This document shows, one piece after another, positions 1 through 8,987 of a stretch of DNA of 64,000 bases; within the stretch, counting starts at the first letter, position 1; the number at the start of each line of letters is the position of its first letter. The stretch comes from Paludibacter propionicigenes WB4 (GTDB lineage: Bacteria; Bacteroidota; Bacteroidia; Bacteroidales; Paludibacteraceae), in contig NC_014734.1 of NCBI RefSeq assembly GCF_000183135.1, positions 1,302,001 through 1,366,000 on the forward strand, given 5' to 3'. The notes beneath the pieces were generated by a model that was not told the DNA's origin, did not search any database, and saw only the letters and a program-made list of their open reading frames with translations. A program made the translations under genes and the position numbers.

Positions 1-312
1 AATTTGTTAGTTTTATGGACTGTAAGAGAAGGCGTTGAATTGAAAGAAGCCGTTGAATTTTGTCGTAGCCGGGGATTAGAGTTTTACGCTGTCAATAAGA
101 ATTACCCCGAAGAATCGGCTGAGCATCCGGAGCCGCGTAAATTAAAAGCCGATTTATTTATCGACGACAGAAATCTTGGTGGTTTACCCGATTGGGGAGT
201 GATTTACCGAATGATAATGAACGGTAAATTCTTCGACCCGATTACCAACGATATTGAGCCTGAATATCAGCTACCTAAGAAAAAAGGACTTTTTAAATCA
301 TTGTTCGGATAA
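1..312 (+). CDS. HAD-like hydrolase, C-terminal part (5' end outside window)
   Basis: The reading frame is open from the first base, so the gene is cut by the window edge; the TTG at position 4 is an internal Leu, not a start. The 103 visible residues resemble the C-terminal half of the short Bacteroidetes HAD-superfamily proteins of the BT0820 type. The run LVLWTVREG followed by EAVEFCRSRGL fits the substrate-side helix, and KADLFIDDRNLGG fits the DDRN metal-binding motif of the C-terminal HAD strand. The tail is basic. The substrate is unknown, and the family call comes from memory of these motifs. The following acetyltransferase frame overlaps its end. Confidence 0.6.
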   Translation, partial: NLLVLWTVREGVELKEAVEFCRSRGLEFYAVNKNYPEESAEHPEPRKLKADLFIDDRNLGGLPDWGVIYRMIMNGKFFDPITNDIEPEYQLPKKKGLFKSLFG

Positions 313-895
313 TTATCCTGCGTATAATCAAGCAAAACACTTTACTGAATTGTTAGAAAACGAACACATATTGCTAAGAGCCGTAGAGCCTGAAGATCTG
401 GATAAATTATATGCCTGGGAAAATAATGCTTTGCTATGGGATGTAGGCAATACGCGCAATCCATATTCGCGTTTTGTTTTAAAACAATACATTGTTGATT
501 CCGCCAAAGACATTTATGAGAATAAACAACTACGCTTGATGATAGAGAGTCGCACAAGCGGAGAAACTGTGGGAACAGTTGATTTGTTTGATTTCGACAT
601 CCACAACAGCCGCATCGCTCTGGGATTATTTGTTGACAGCGCTTTTCAGGGCAAAGGATTCGCAAAAGCCAGTTTACACCTGATTGAAGAATATGTTTTT
701 AATTACCTGAAAATAAATCAGCTTTACTGCCACATAGCGGAGTCAAATACTGCCAGTCGCCGTATGTTCGAGCAAGAAGAATATGAGACAAATGGCGTAT
801 TGAAAAACTGGATCAAAACAATTGACGGTTACGAAAACATAATTGTTTTTCAATTATTCAGAGATACTTTTCTGAACAGACAAAAACAGAAATAG
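254..895 (+). CDS. GNAT-family N-acetyltransferase
   Basis: This is a GNAT acetyltransferase that would transfer acetyl from acetyl-CoA to an amine; the substrate is unknown. The conserved part begins with LLENEHILLRAVEPEDLD. The acetyl-CoA loop appears as SAFQGKGFAKASL, and IAESNTASRRMFEQ matches the closing GNAT motif. The ATG at 254 lies 59 bases inside the upstream gene. The family normally begins close to the LLENE motif, where only a TTG (350) is available, so the true start is uncertain and may be about 350. Its TAG stop directly abuts the stop of the convergent manA gene. Confidence 0.75.
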   Translation: MSLNISYLRKKDFLNHCSDNYPAYNQAKHFTELLENEHILLRAVEPEDLDKLYAWENNALLWDVGNTRNPYSRFVLKQYIVDSAKDIYENKQLRLMIESRTSGETVGTVDLFDFDIHNSRIALGLFVDSAFQGKGFAKASLHLIEEYVFNYLKINQLYCHIAESNTASRRMFEQEEYETNGVLKNWIKTIDGYENIIVFQLFRDTFLNRQKQK

Positions 896-1867
896 TTACT
901 CAATATAGATTTCCAGCAAAGTCACTTCACCATCCGGCATCAACCCAAGCTCGTTTATACAGGCGGGAATCAACACGGTATCTCCTTTTCCCATCACTGT
1001 TTTTTCGCCGGCATATTCAATAACAAAACTACCTTCGACACACATATACGTTACGAAAGTATCCAGCGTTCCGTAGTTTCGGGTCACAGGCGCATCAAAA
1101 CGCAATGTATTGGTAGTAAAGTATTCGCATTTCACCAACGGAGTAATTTCATTTAACTGAGCATTATAAGCAATCTTTGGGTTTTCAGTGGCTTCAAAGT
1201 TTATCACATCAAGCGCTTCCTCAGTATGCAGCTCACGTTCATTGCCATTATCATCTTTTCGTTTATAATCGTAAATTCTGTATGTAATATCACTGCTTTG
1301 TTGAATTTCGGCCACCATCACTCCTTTTCCAATAGCATGGACCAATCCTGCTGGAATGAAGAAAACATCTCCCTTTTTTACCGGAATTTTCTGCAACAAA
1401 TTTTCGATTTTATCATCTTCAAGCGCATCAAGATATTCATCTCTTGAACAATTTTTGCTGAATCCGATAATCAGCTCTCCTCCTTCATCAGCATTCAACA
1501 CATACCACATTTCGGTTTTCCCGAAAGAATTATGGCGTTCAGCTGCCACTTCATCACCTGGATGAACCTGAATTGACAGGTTTTCATTTGCATCAATCAG
1601 CTTAAAAAGCAAGGGAAAAAACAAACCATATTCGTCGTAAATAGCATCACCTACCAATTCACCCATGTAAATCTCAACCAACTCGGTGAGACTGTTACCT
1701 GCTAGCAGCCCATTGACCACTACAGATTCATCGCCTTCATAACCTGACAGCTCCCAGCTTTCGCCCAGCTTGTGAGTGTCAGCCGGCTTACCGTATAAAT
1801 CTTTTAGTTTAGTTCCACCCCAGATTTTATCTTTTAAAATGGGAGCAAATTTTAATGGATACAACAT
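896..1867 (-). CDS. manA: Mannose-6-phosphate isomerase, class I
   Basis: This enzyme interconverts mannose-6-phosphate and fructose-6-phosphate in the cytoplasm, linking glycolysis to GDP-mannose and glycan synthesis. It begins with the class I signature PLKFAPILKDKIWGG. It shows the zinc-site segment SIQVHPGDE followed by GKTEMWYVL, and the later FIPAGLVHAIGKG motif. A longer frame opens at 1903, but its 12 extra residues are atypical. The ATG at 1867 gives 323 residues, the usual length for Bacteroidetes ManA. It lies downstream of galE and a nucleotidyltransferase on the same strand, which makes a sugar-nucleotide group. Confidence 0.9.
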   Translation of the reverse strand: MLYPLKFAPILKDKIWGGTKLKDLYGKPADTHKLGESWELSGYEGDESVVVNGLLAGNSLTELVEIYMGELVGDAIYDEYGLFFPLLFKLIDANENLSIQVHPGDEVAAERHNSFGKTEMWYVLNADEGGELIIGFSKNCSRDEYLDALEDDKIENLLQKIPVKKGDVFFIPAGLVHAIGKGVMVAEIQQSSDITYRIYDYKRKDDNGNERELHTEEALDVINFEATENPKIAYNAQLNEITPLVKCEYFTTNTLRFDAPVTRNYGTLDTFVTYMCVEGSFVIEYAGEKTVMGKGDTVLIPACINELGLMPDGEVTLLEIYIE

Positions 1868-1966
1868 ATTAAAATAGGTATTACAAAGAAAAAAAATGAA
1901 CAATTAATACTCTTATCATGTCGATATATTAACTGTTCATCCTTCTTATTTACTATGAAATATTTG

Positions 1967-3001
1967 TTATTCTTCTTTCACTCGCTTTGCCAGATTTTGT
2001 TCCCAAACCCACGCACTTCGAAGCGTTTCTTCTACTGTTTCATTGGCAGTCCATCCCAACTCATCATTAGCATAACTTGGATCGGCCCACACTTTTTCTA
2101 TATCTCCTTCACGACGAGGCGCTAGTTTGTATGGAATCTTTACTCCATTCACTTTTTCGAATGTTTCAATTATTTCCAATACCGACAGTCCCCGACCCGT
2201 TCCTAAATTAAACGTCTCAACATGGTGTTTTGTTTGGTTATTCAACATTCGCTGAACTGCAATAACATGAGCTTTTGCCAAATCTACCACATGAATATAA
2301 TCACGAATACACGATCCGTCAGGGGTATTATAATCATCACCATACACCTGAAGTTGCTTACGTAGTCCGATAGCGGTTTGTGTAACAAATGGTAATAGAT
2401 TATTCGGCACACCGTTCGGCAGCTCACCAATCTCTGCTGATGGATGTGCTCCTATCGGATTGAAATAACGGAGTATAATGCTCTGATAACAAGGGTTAGA
2501 ATGAATTGTATCGTGTATAATCTCTTCGCAAATCTGCTTGGTATTACCGTAAGGAGATAAAGCAGGTTTAATAGGCGCATCTTCTGTCACCGGTAACACA
2601 TCAGGCTGACCATATACAGTACAGGAAGAAGAAAAAACAATGTTCTTAACCTTGTGGATTGGCATCAACTGTAATAAATTTATCAACGAAACCAAGTTAT
2701 TGCGGTAATAAAGAAGAGGTTTCTCTACCGATTCGCCCACTGCTTTACTCGCAGCAAAGTGAATGATTGCGTCAATGCCTTTATACTTTTCGAACATGCG
2801 ATCCATGCTTACATAGTCCGCACAATCAATATTTTCAAATGCAGGACGAATACCTGTTATTTTCTCAATACCATTCAATACATCGATGTTTGAATTAGAC
2901 AGGTTATCTACAACCACCACTTCAAAACCAACCTTCTGTAATTCTACTACCGTATGAGAACCAATATAACCGGTTCCTCCTGTCACTAAAATTTTAGCCA
3001 T
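1967..3001 (-). CDS. galE: UDP-glucose 4-epimerase
   Basis: This NAD-dependent SDR epimerase interconverts UDP-glucose and UDP-galactose (Leloir pathway and glycan precursor supply). The N-terminal NAD motif GGTGYIG is at residues 8-14. The catalytic pair Tyr151/Lys155 sits in SPYGNTK, and the SSSCTVYG strand carries the catalytic Ser near residue 124. At 344 residues it is full length. It lies 15 bp downstream of the nucleotidyltransferase gene on the same strand, so the two are probably co-transcribed, with manA about 100 bp further on. Confidence 0.95.
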   Translation of the reverse strand: MAKILVTGGTGYIGSHTVVELQKVGFEVVVVDNLSNSNIDVLNGIEKITGIRPAFENIDCADYVSMDRMFEKYKGIDAIIHFAASKAVGESVEKPLLYYRNNLVSLINLLQLMPIHKVKNIVFSSSCTVYGQPDVLPVTEDAPIKPALSPYGNTKQICEEIIHDTIHSNPCYQSIILRYFNPIGAHPSAEIGELPNGVPNNLLPFVTQTAIGLRKQLQVYGDDYNTPDGSCIRDYIHVVDLAKAHVIAVQRMLNNQTKHHVETFNLGTGRGLSVLEIIETFEKVNGVKIPYKLAPRREGDIEKVWADPSYANDELGWTANETVEETLRSAWVWEQNLAKRVKEE

Positions 3002-3016
3002 ATAATTGAGAGATTA

Positions 3017-3919
3017 TTAAAACAATTTTTTCGGATACACACCGTTCCTGATCAATTCGTTAATCTTAATAACTACTTGCGGGCGATCTTCAGCATACGT
3101 TACACCAAACCATTTTGACGGAGTATCAAGCACTTTACAAGTAACTTTACCTTCCACTATCAAATTGTTTACGGCCAGAGGAATATAAAACTCAGATTTT
3201 AGTTTCTGACCTTCGGTAGCTAAAAACTCTTTAAAGTATTCCAACGAATAATCGAAATAATCAGGTGTAAAGCCCCACATATTCATTGATACAGGTGTAG
3301 TAGCAACAATTGCGACTTCTTTTCCATTCTCATCCACATAATTTATCGTGCCGCTTTTCTCTTCAATGTGAGTGCGCTCTACTACGTTTTTCAGAAGTTG
3401 GTTTTCATCTACAACGCAAACTCCACGGCTCACAGCTCCACTTTCCGACAAAGTATTTCCTACACGATAGCCTATCATGCAGTATTCATTTTTCTTTCCT
3501 TCTACACTTCGCAGAAAATCTGCCAAGATAGCAAAAGACTCCTGACCATAAAAATCGTCGGCATTTATCACTGCAAATGGCTCATGAATTGCATCTTTTC
3601 CCATCAACACAGCATGGTTTGTGCCCCATGGCTTTTCTCTTTCCGGAATATAAGTACAACCTTCAGGAACTTTATCAATCTCCTGAAATACAACATCTGT
3701 TTCAATTAAATCTTTGAATTTGTCAATAACAACAGCTCTAAAGTCTTTTTCAAAACTTCCACGGATAACAAATACAATCTTTCCGAATCCGGCTTTGATT
3801 GCATCGTAAATCGAATAATCCATGATAGTTTCACCATTAGGGCCAAGTCCATCTAATTGTTTCAGACCTCCATAGCGACTTCCCATACCTGCTGCCAGTA
3901 CAAATAACGTTGGTTTCAT
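3017..3919 (-). CDS. Sugar nucleotidyltransferase (NTP_transferase family)
   Basis: This is a cytoplasmic nucleotidyltransferase of the NTP_transferase family, expected to activate a sugar phosphate with an NTP. The N-terminal pyrophosphorylase signature is clear in VLAAGMGSRYGGLKQ (residues 8-22), and VINADDFYG carries the metal-binding Asp. The neighbouring galE suggests UDP-sugar metabolism, but the protein is not a canonical GalU, so the exact sugar is not assigned. It is the first gene of a minus-strand group with galE and perhaps manA; a TAACTTTG -7 box lies 28 bp before the ATG. Confidence 0.8.
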   Translation of the reverse strand: MKPTLFVLAAGMGSRYGGLKQLDGLGPNGETIMDYSIYDAIKAGFGKIVFVIRGSFEKDFRAVVIDKFKDLIETDVVFQEIDKVPEGCTYIPEREKPWGTNHAVLMGKDAIHEPFAVINADDFYGQESFAILADFLRSVEGKKNEYCMIGYRVGNTLSESGAVSRGVCVVDENQLLKNVVERTHIEEKSGTINYVDENGKEVAIVATTPVSMNMWGFTPDYFDYSLEYFKEFLATEGQKLKSEFYIPLAVNNLIVEGKVTCKVLDTPSKWFGVTYAEDRPQVVIKINELIRNGVYPKKLF

Positions 3920-3946
3920 ATTACTCTTTTTTTAGATTTAGAGGCG

Positions 3947-3954
3947 CAAAGTTA
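3947..3954 (-). promoter_or_regulatory. Putative -7 box (TAACTTTG)
   Basis: On the minus strand this reads TAACTTTG, matching the Bacteroidetes -7 consensus TAnnTTTG, upstream of the nucleotidyltransferase ATG at 3919. No convincing -33 element is seen. Confidence 0.5.
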
Positions 3955-4086
3955 ATTAATTGTTTTGAATTGAAGAATATTCAAGCTGCATTTTATGAAC
4001 TATTATAAATTAGAAAAAAAATGTTTTTTTGGAAAAAGTAGAATCATAAAAAACGGTTTAATATTTTAGCAATTCTCTCTGGAAAT

Positions 4087-4109
4087 TTTGGGCAAAAACC
4101 TTATCTTTG
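4087..4109 (+). promoter_or_regulatory. Putative Bacteroidetes promoter (-33 TTTG, -7 TATCTTTG)
   Basis: TTTG at 4087-4090 and TATCTTTG at 4102-4109 fit the sigma-ABfr-type promoter, though the spacer is short. The TTG at 4107 that opens a longer frame lies inside the -7 box, so translation must begin at the ATG at 4128. Confidence 0.55.
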
Positions 4110-4127
4110 CAGGAAAGAATAGCGTTT

Positions 4128-4874
4128 ATGTTGAAAAGAAGCAGAAAAAGAAATCAAACATTATTAACAGGCATAGTTTTAATCATTTGTAGTGGAATAA
4201 TATCAACAATAATATATAAGCACAAGTCTAAAAACAAATACACCCCGGGCGTTTCTACCCTTTGCGACCATGTAAAGTATGCAAATGCACCCATTTCTCC
4301 TAGCAACAAGCTAAACGATCTGAATGACATACACCTAATACATGCTCAAAAAAACGGCTTAAAAAGAACATTTGCCACAAACGAAGAATTCCTTTTAAAG
4401 CTGGACAGTTTAAAGAACAACCTTATTCTGTTTGAAGTAGTGGAAACTCCGTATTATCAACTCAAATCGCTGACTCATTCGCAACCATACCTCATTCCTG
4501 AAGCCATTGACATGCTAAATGAAATAGGATACAGATTTCAACAACGGCTGGCCGAGAAAAAATATAACATATATCGCTTTAGAATCACCTCGTTGCTTAG
4601 AACCGAAGAAACACAAAATAAGCTGAGCCACCGAAATACAAATGCAACTGCCCATTCGGCTCATTTATATGGAACTACAGTAGATATATCCTATAAGAAC
4701 TTTTATAACACCCAAAAGGACACCATAGAAAGTAGCTATGAAGCTGTACAAACACTTACCAAAGTTCTGGTGGAAATGAGACAGGAATGCAAGTTCCTTG
4801 CGGTTCGTGAGCGCAAGCAATCATGCTTTCACCTCACCGTAGTAGTCTGCAAATCAATAGACAATAAGAATTAA
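4128..4874 (+). CDS. Membrane-anchored M15-like (DUF5715-type) peptidase
   Basis: The protein has 248 residues from the ATG at 4128; the upstream TTG falls in the promoter. A basic N-terminus is followed by one hydrophobic segment (about residues 11-30), giving a signal anchor that places the rest in the periplasm. The C-terminal half carries a metallopeptidase-like layout: HLYGTTVDIS with His179 and Asp186, and a final His235 in CFHLTV. This is the HxxGxxxD...H arrangement of M15/VanY-type D-Ala-D-Ala carboxypeptidases. A role in peptidoglycan trimming is inferred. It stands alone, followed by a tRNA gene. Confidence 0.65.
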   Translation: MLKRSRKRNQTLLTGIVLIICSGIISTIIYKHKSKNKYTPGVSTLCDHVKYANAPISPSNKLNDLNDIHLIHAQKNGLKRTFATNEEFLLKLDSLKNNLILFEVVETPYYQLKSLTHSQPYLIPEAIDMLNEIGYRFQQRLAEKKYNIYRFRITSLLRTEETQNKLSHRNTNATAHSAHLYGTTVDISYKNFYNTQKDTIESSYEAVQTLTKVLVEMRQECKFLAVRERKQSCFHLTVVVCKSIDNKN

Positions 4875-4917
4875 CTATATTTCTTTGTCAGAAGTTACGC
4901 AAAAGGATTTTTTTCAT

Positions 4918-4925
4918 TAACTTTG
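4918..4925 (+). promoter_or_regulatory. Putative -7 box (TAACTTTG) of the tRNA-Lys gene
   Basis: TAACTTTG lies 45 bp upstream of the mature tRNA 5' end and matches TAnnTTTG. The -33 element is not clear. Confidence 0.45.
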
Positions 4926-4970
4926 CACCCCGAAAGTAGAACAACAGGTTCTCCTTTTCTTTTAAAAAAT

Positions 4971-5043
4971 GACTTAGTAGCTCAGCTGGTAGAGCAACAG
5001 ACTCTTAATCTGTGGGTCGTGGGTTCGAGCCCCACCTGGGTCA
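4971..5043 (+). tRNA. tRNA-Lys (anticodon CUU)
   Basis: This is a 73-nt cloverleaf. The 7-bp acceptor stem pairs GACTTAG with CTGGGTC using G-U wobbles. The D arm is CTCAGCTGGTAGAG, and the anticodon loop CTCTTAA gives anticodon CUU. The T arm contains GGTTCGAGCC, and the discriminator is A. The 3' CCA is not fully encoded (ACA follows), so CCA must be added after transcription. Confidence 0.95.
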
Positions 5044-5056
5044 CAAAATGATAATT

Positions 5057-5094
5057 AAGCACTTACATATAAAAACATGTAAGTGCTTTTTATT
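5057..5094 (+). terminator. Intrinsic terminator after tRNA-Lys
   Basis: A perfect 12-bp stem (5057-5068 with 5077-5088, AAGCACTTACAT and its complement) is followed by a T-rich tract. It ends the tRNA transcript. Confidence 0.85.
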
Positions 5095-5113
5095 TATGCA
5101 CACACTAAGGACT

Positions 5114-5575
5114 TTATTTACCATTCAAGATACCTGTTGCTTGAATAATAGCTGCTATTTCAATGGCATCATTCCTATTGGTACTGTATGGAGTTCTGAT
5201 TTTGAAATAGAACCCTTCTTCAATGACAATAATTGGAACAGATATAATTGATTGGATTTTATCAGCCAACTGTTACGATCGTCCTCCGGTACGGAATGCC
5301 CCGAATTGAACACAGTAATTTTCATTATCATTCCGAATTATCATCTCTTTGGAATCTCCTTTATATGACAGGATAAAACTTTGCAACAATAAATCATCCA
5401 AACTTATTCCGTCTGCATATACAACCGCAGTATCTTTAGATATATTTGCCAGTTCAAGGATATAAAAAAGATACAAATCAACGTTCAATCCTTTGTTAGG
5501 GAATTGTATTAGAAATCGATGTTTCGCTCTATGCTCATGACTTTGGTTAGTATTGTATGAAATAATACTGTCCTT
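5114..5575 (-). pseudogene. SPOR-domain tail of the upstream OmpA-like gene, separated by two in-frame TAA codons
   Basis: Reading on from the TAA (5578-5576) that ends the OmpA-like gene, the same frame stays open for about 100 codons to a second TAA (5275-5273). It then runs another 52 codons to a third TAA (5116-5114). The translation contains NENYCVQFGAFRTGGRS before the second stop. After it come QLADKIQSI, then EEGFYFKIRTPYS and NRNDAIEIAAIIQATGI. Together these look like a complete SPOR (septal peptidoglycan-binding) domain: YxVQxGAF, a central strand, then GxYKVRxGPF-like and the AxxxAxxLxxxGI ending. The domain is therefore probably a decayed C-terminus of the OmpA-like protein, lost through nonsense mutations without frameshift. 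Confidence 0.65.
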
Positions 5576-7912
5576 TTATGGTGTATTTCTTTTAAAGTTA
5601 TAAAAGAAGTCTACAGGAAAATTGCTCTTATTGATCTGCTCACCTTTTTTGAATTTATTAAGGTCAATTTCAGTATTTCGAAGTTTCAGTAAATTTCCAT
5701 TGCTTATTACCTTTACTTCCGTGCGTCTATTTACCTGATGTTCATTTTCACTACATGAAACTCCATCGATACAACGATTCAGTATATTACGCTCACCATG
5801 ACCAACTGCTATTAGTCTGTTTCGATCAATACCGTGTTTTACGAGATATGCAACCACCGACTCAGCTCTTTTTTGCGACAGAGTGTCATTGTATTGAGAT
5901 GTTCCGCGGCTATCTGTGTATGATCCCAACTCAATTTTGATTGGATATATTTTGAGTAGTGTGATTAAGCTGTCTAAAGTTGGTGTTGCATCCGGTCGAA
6001 TATCCCATTTATTAAAGTTGTAATGTATATTGTTAAGCTTCCATCTATCATTAACCTCAAGCTCCTGTTTATTTGAGATTAAATCTTTCATAGCTCCGGA
6101 AGTCACATCGATAGATTTAACACCCTTCTTAGTATAATCGTTTGGCTTAGTATAAGTTCTTTGTTTCTCCAACATCATATCCTGAACAGACCTTGTTGCT
6201 ACATCCATTTCCTGAATCGGTATTATTCCGCCTGACTCAATACAGTCGTTTGTCATCCCTTCTTTCATCGCCTTCAATATTACCTTATCTACAGATGAGG
6301 TTACAAAATGATACATACCTTTACTATCTGTTTGAGTAGCAATAACCTTAGCTGTTCTATCGTTCAACATAAAAACTGTTGCTCCTTCAATCGGATTGTG
6401 AGTATACATATCAACAACTTTTCCTTCGATATTGCTCATCTGAAGGTATATATCTTTATAGCTAAAACTATATAAATTATCGTCGTTATCAAGTCTATCA
6501 GAGGAGAAGAAACCTCTTTTACCTGCATTATCCTGCGTCCAACCAAAATCGTCGGCCGAACTGTTTATCGGATAACTTAAATGTTCCGGTTCCCCACTGC
6601 CTTTAATAGCATCTTCAAGAGGTATTCTGTAAATATCCAAACCTCCCAGTCCTGGTCTGGCATCACTGCTAAAATATAAATAGCCATCGGAAGTGATAGT
6701 TGGAAAAACTTCGTTCCCCACCGTATTTATGTTGGAACTGAATGCTTCGGGATTACTCCATTTATGTGTTTTGGCGTTGCGGATAGAAAAATACAAATCC
6801 ATTTTACCCTTTCCTTTCGGCATATCACTACAAAATACAAGAACACTCCCGTCCTCATTTACAGTTGGTAACATAACTGAATATGATTTATTGTCACCGA
6901 ATGGAAGAGGCCGTATATTAGTGATTCTATTTGAAGCATACATCCCTTCCATTAAACGAACACGATTTATACTTTTCCTGTTTTGCGAATAATTGGCAGA
7001 AAAATATACCCGTGAATTATTGTCCAAAGCAATGCCGGTTACATTAAAATCAATTTTCTCTAATCCTTTCACCACAGAGCCCAACGTATCCTTGCTCTCG
7101 TTCCACATATACCGCCGATCCGTCATAAAATATAATTCGGACTCCATGTCCTTAGCATCAGCACCTTCATACTGTGGGGCAACAGATTTTGATAAAACTC
7201 CTTTAGTTTCCTTTTTCGCAAGAAACGAGCCGGCAATGGGAGCACCAATTGGTTCTGATTTGATTTTATTCAATTCGACTTTATGCAAACTTGTATAGCA
7301 AAAATTGTCCCAAAGCGAGACTTGCTTTTTTACAGACAAAGGCTTATTACTGGTAAAAAACAATACACTGTCTATCAAAACAGGGGAATAATCGCGATAA
7401 GGAGTGTTAACATTTAAAAATCCTATTTTCCAATTCAACGAATCCTTTTTTAATGAATCAAGGCTTATGGCACTGTTGTACACACTAGCTTTTGCGCTGT
7501 AACCTTTCACATCTTTCAGCCAATCTGCTGCCTGTTGGTACATTCCATGCCGGGCATATAATTCTCCAACCCGAATCTTTTGGAGCTCAGTTGCCCCTTC
7601 CTTTCCATTCTTAAATAATAATTTATAAACCCTCAAAGCGTTGTCATTGGCTCTCATTTGATAATAACAATCAGCTAACTTGGAAAGTACAGTCTCCGGA
7701 TGACTCCCATCCTGAATTAAGTACTCTTCATAGTCTTTAGCCGCAACAGAATAGCTTGAATTGTTATATTGAGCATCAGCACGCTGCAACATTTCTATTG
7801 CTTTTGAACGACTCGTTTTAGGTTTGGTGTTTTGGCTAAAAATCGTATTTATCCATGTCAGCAACAGGATAATAGTCATCATCAATATTGAATATCTACT
7901 TTTATGATTCAT
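5576..7912 (-). CDS. PorE-like OmpA-family protein (TPR, PD40 propeller, CRD, OmpA C-terminal domain)
   Basis: The 778-residue envelope protein has a signal peptide (hydrophobic residues about 10-26). TPR-like helices follow at about residues 35-130, then a PD40/WD40-type propeller (about 170-470) with repeats such as FPTITSDGYLYFSSDA and GGLDIYRI. A carboxypeptidase regulatory-like domain follows (about 495-570, EGKVVDMYTHNPIEGATV), and a C-terminal OmpA domain (about 640-745, ELGSYTDSRGTSQYNDTLSQ, with NRRTEVKV). This order matches the T9SS protein PorE, which binds peptidoglycan and links the secretion apparatus to the wall. It lies 31 bp downstream of a PorP/SprF gene in one operon. The same frame continues past its stop into a SPOR-like domain. 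Confidence 0.85.
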   Translation of the reverse strand: MNHKSRYSILMMTIILLLTWINTIFSQNTKPKTSRSKAIEMLQRADAQYNNSSYSVAAKDYEEYLIQDGSHPETVLSKLADCYYQMRANDNALRVYKLLFKNGKEGATELQKIRVGELYARHGMYQQAADWLKDVKGYSAKASVYNSAISLDSLKKDSLNWKIGFLNVNTPYRDYSPVLIDSVLFFTSNKPLSVKKQVSLWDNFCYTSLHKVELNKIKSEPIGAPIAGSFLAKKETKGVLSKSVAPQYEGADAKDMESELYFMTDRRYMWNESKDTLGSVVKGLEKIDFNVTGIALDNNSRVYFSANYSQNRKSINRVRLMEGMYASNRITNIRPLPFGDNKSYSVMLPTVNEDGSVLVFCSDMPKGKGKMDLYFSIRNAKTHKWSNPEAFSSNINTVGNEVFPTITSDGYLYFSSDARPGLGGLDIYRIPLEDAIKGSGEPEHLSYPINSSADDFGWTQDNAGKRGFFSSDRLDNDDNLYSFSYKDIYLQMSNIEGKVVDMYTHNPIEGATVFMLNDRTAKVIATQTDSKGMYHFVTSSVDKVILKAMKEGMTNDCIESGGIIPIQEMDVATRSVQDMMLEKQRTYTKPNDYTKKGVKSIDVTSGAMKDLISNKQELEVNDRWKLNNIHYNFNKWDIRPDATPTLDSLITLLKIYPIKIELGSYTDSRGTSQYNDTLSQKRAESVVAYLVKHGIDRNRLIAVGHGERNILNRCIDGVSCSENEHQVNRRTEVKVISNGNLLKLRNTEIDLNKFKKGEQINKSNFPVDFFYNFKRNTP

Positions 7913-7943
7913 TTCAGTGTATACTTTTTAGAAATTTATATTG

Positions 7944-8921
7944 TTAGTAATATCTAGGAGACAGAACCGGTCTATATTTCGGCAAATTAAACTCATATCT
8001 TAGCATTAGCTCGTGAGATCCTCCGACATTATATGTTTTGAGGCTTGAGATCGTGTAATCATAGGCATATCCGAGCCTGAGCGTAGGCGATAATTGAATT
8101 TCAAATAAACCCACTACAGCATTACCCGGTCGATAACTGACACCAAATCCAAGACTATTTTGAAACCAAGCATTCATATTGAAATCGAAAGCCGGAGCCG
8201 ATCCTTGAACAGCTTTGAGCAGAACCGATGGTTTCAACTTTATTTCACTTGAGACATCAAAAATATATCCTCCCGTAAAGAAATAGTGGTTATTAGCAGA
8301 GGTAGAATGTAATGTGTTATCTATGTCAACTTTAGTTTTTAAAAGAGCCGGAATGGAGAATCCTAAATACATCCTGTCTGCATTTAATAACATTCCGAAC
8401 CCCACGGTAGGTAAGATAATATTAATATCTTGAGCAAATAATGGATCATCTGGGCTTGAGGTAACTGCTTTTGAATAAGCTGCCTGATAGTTTAAAGCCC
8501 CACCACTTAATCCAAAAGTAAGAGTTGAGTATGCTAATTTAAGCCTATAGGAGTAAAATGCCTGAATACCGGTAGTTGTTTCAATTCCTAATTTATCGTT
8601 ATAAACCTGAAGTCCATAGCCAACATTGCTGTCAACACTTCGCCTATCCCAGGACAAAGTCCCTGTTTTTGGTGCGCCGTCAACACCAACCCACTGCATG
8701 CGGTATAAAAGTGTTATGTTATCACCTCCAAAATTACCTGCATAAGCCGGGTTCAGGTTTATCATATTGAACATGTATTGCGAATACATGGGTTCCTGTT
8801 GAGCCTGGAGCGAATTGCCCAAAAACAATAAACAGGAACTAAGTATAAATATGATTTTCGATAGCCTTAACTTATCCTGGAAGTAAGATATATATATGTA
8901 ATTCATTATTTTACAATTCAT
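7944..8921 (-). CDS. PorP/SprF-family T9SS outer-membrane protein
   Basis: This is an outer-membrane beta-barrel of the PorP/SprF family. In other Bacteroidota, SprF-like proteins are needed to secrete the type B sorting-domain cargo encoded beside them. The diagnostic N-terminus after signal cleavage is visible: QQEPMYSQYMFNMINLNPAYAG, followed by LLYRMQWVGVDGAP and beta strands ending in YEFNL. The signal peptide ends at LQAQ. The ATG at 8906 would give a shorter leader and is equally plausible. It sits between the cargo gene (upstream) and the PorE-like gene (downstream). Confidence 0.92.
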   Translation of the reverse strand: MNCKIMNYIYISYFQDKLRLSKIIFILSSCLLFLGNSLQAQQEPMYSQYMFNMINLNPAYAGNFGGDNITLLYRMQWVGVDGAPKTGTLSWDRRSVDSNVGYGLQVYNDKLGIETTTGIQAFYSYRLKLAYSTLTFGLSGGALNYQAAYSKAVTSSPDDPLFAQDINIILPTVGFGMLLNADRMYLGFSIPALLKTKVDIDNTLHSTSANNHYFFTGGYIFDVSSEIKLKPSVLLKAVQGSAPAFDFNMNAWFQNSLGFGVSYRPGNAVVGLFEIQLSPTLRLGYAYDYTISSLKTYNVGGSHELMLRYEFNLPKYRPVLSPRYY

Positions 8922-8987
8922 TATTAATAGTTATCGGTCTGTTGGTAGTTGACTATTTGTCATTCATCGTTCGGTACTCCTCATTGA

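Noticed and set aside
4107-4127. TTG start for the M15-like peptidase
   Set aside because: The TTG is part of a TATCTTTG -7 box, so it lies at or before the transcription start.
5012-5251. Plus-strand 79-residue ORF over the tRNA end and terminator
   Set aside because: It overlaps the tRNA and its terminator, and the opposite strand carries the recognisable SPOR remnant.
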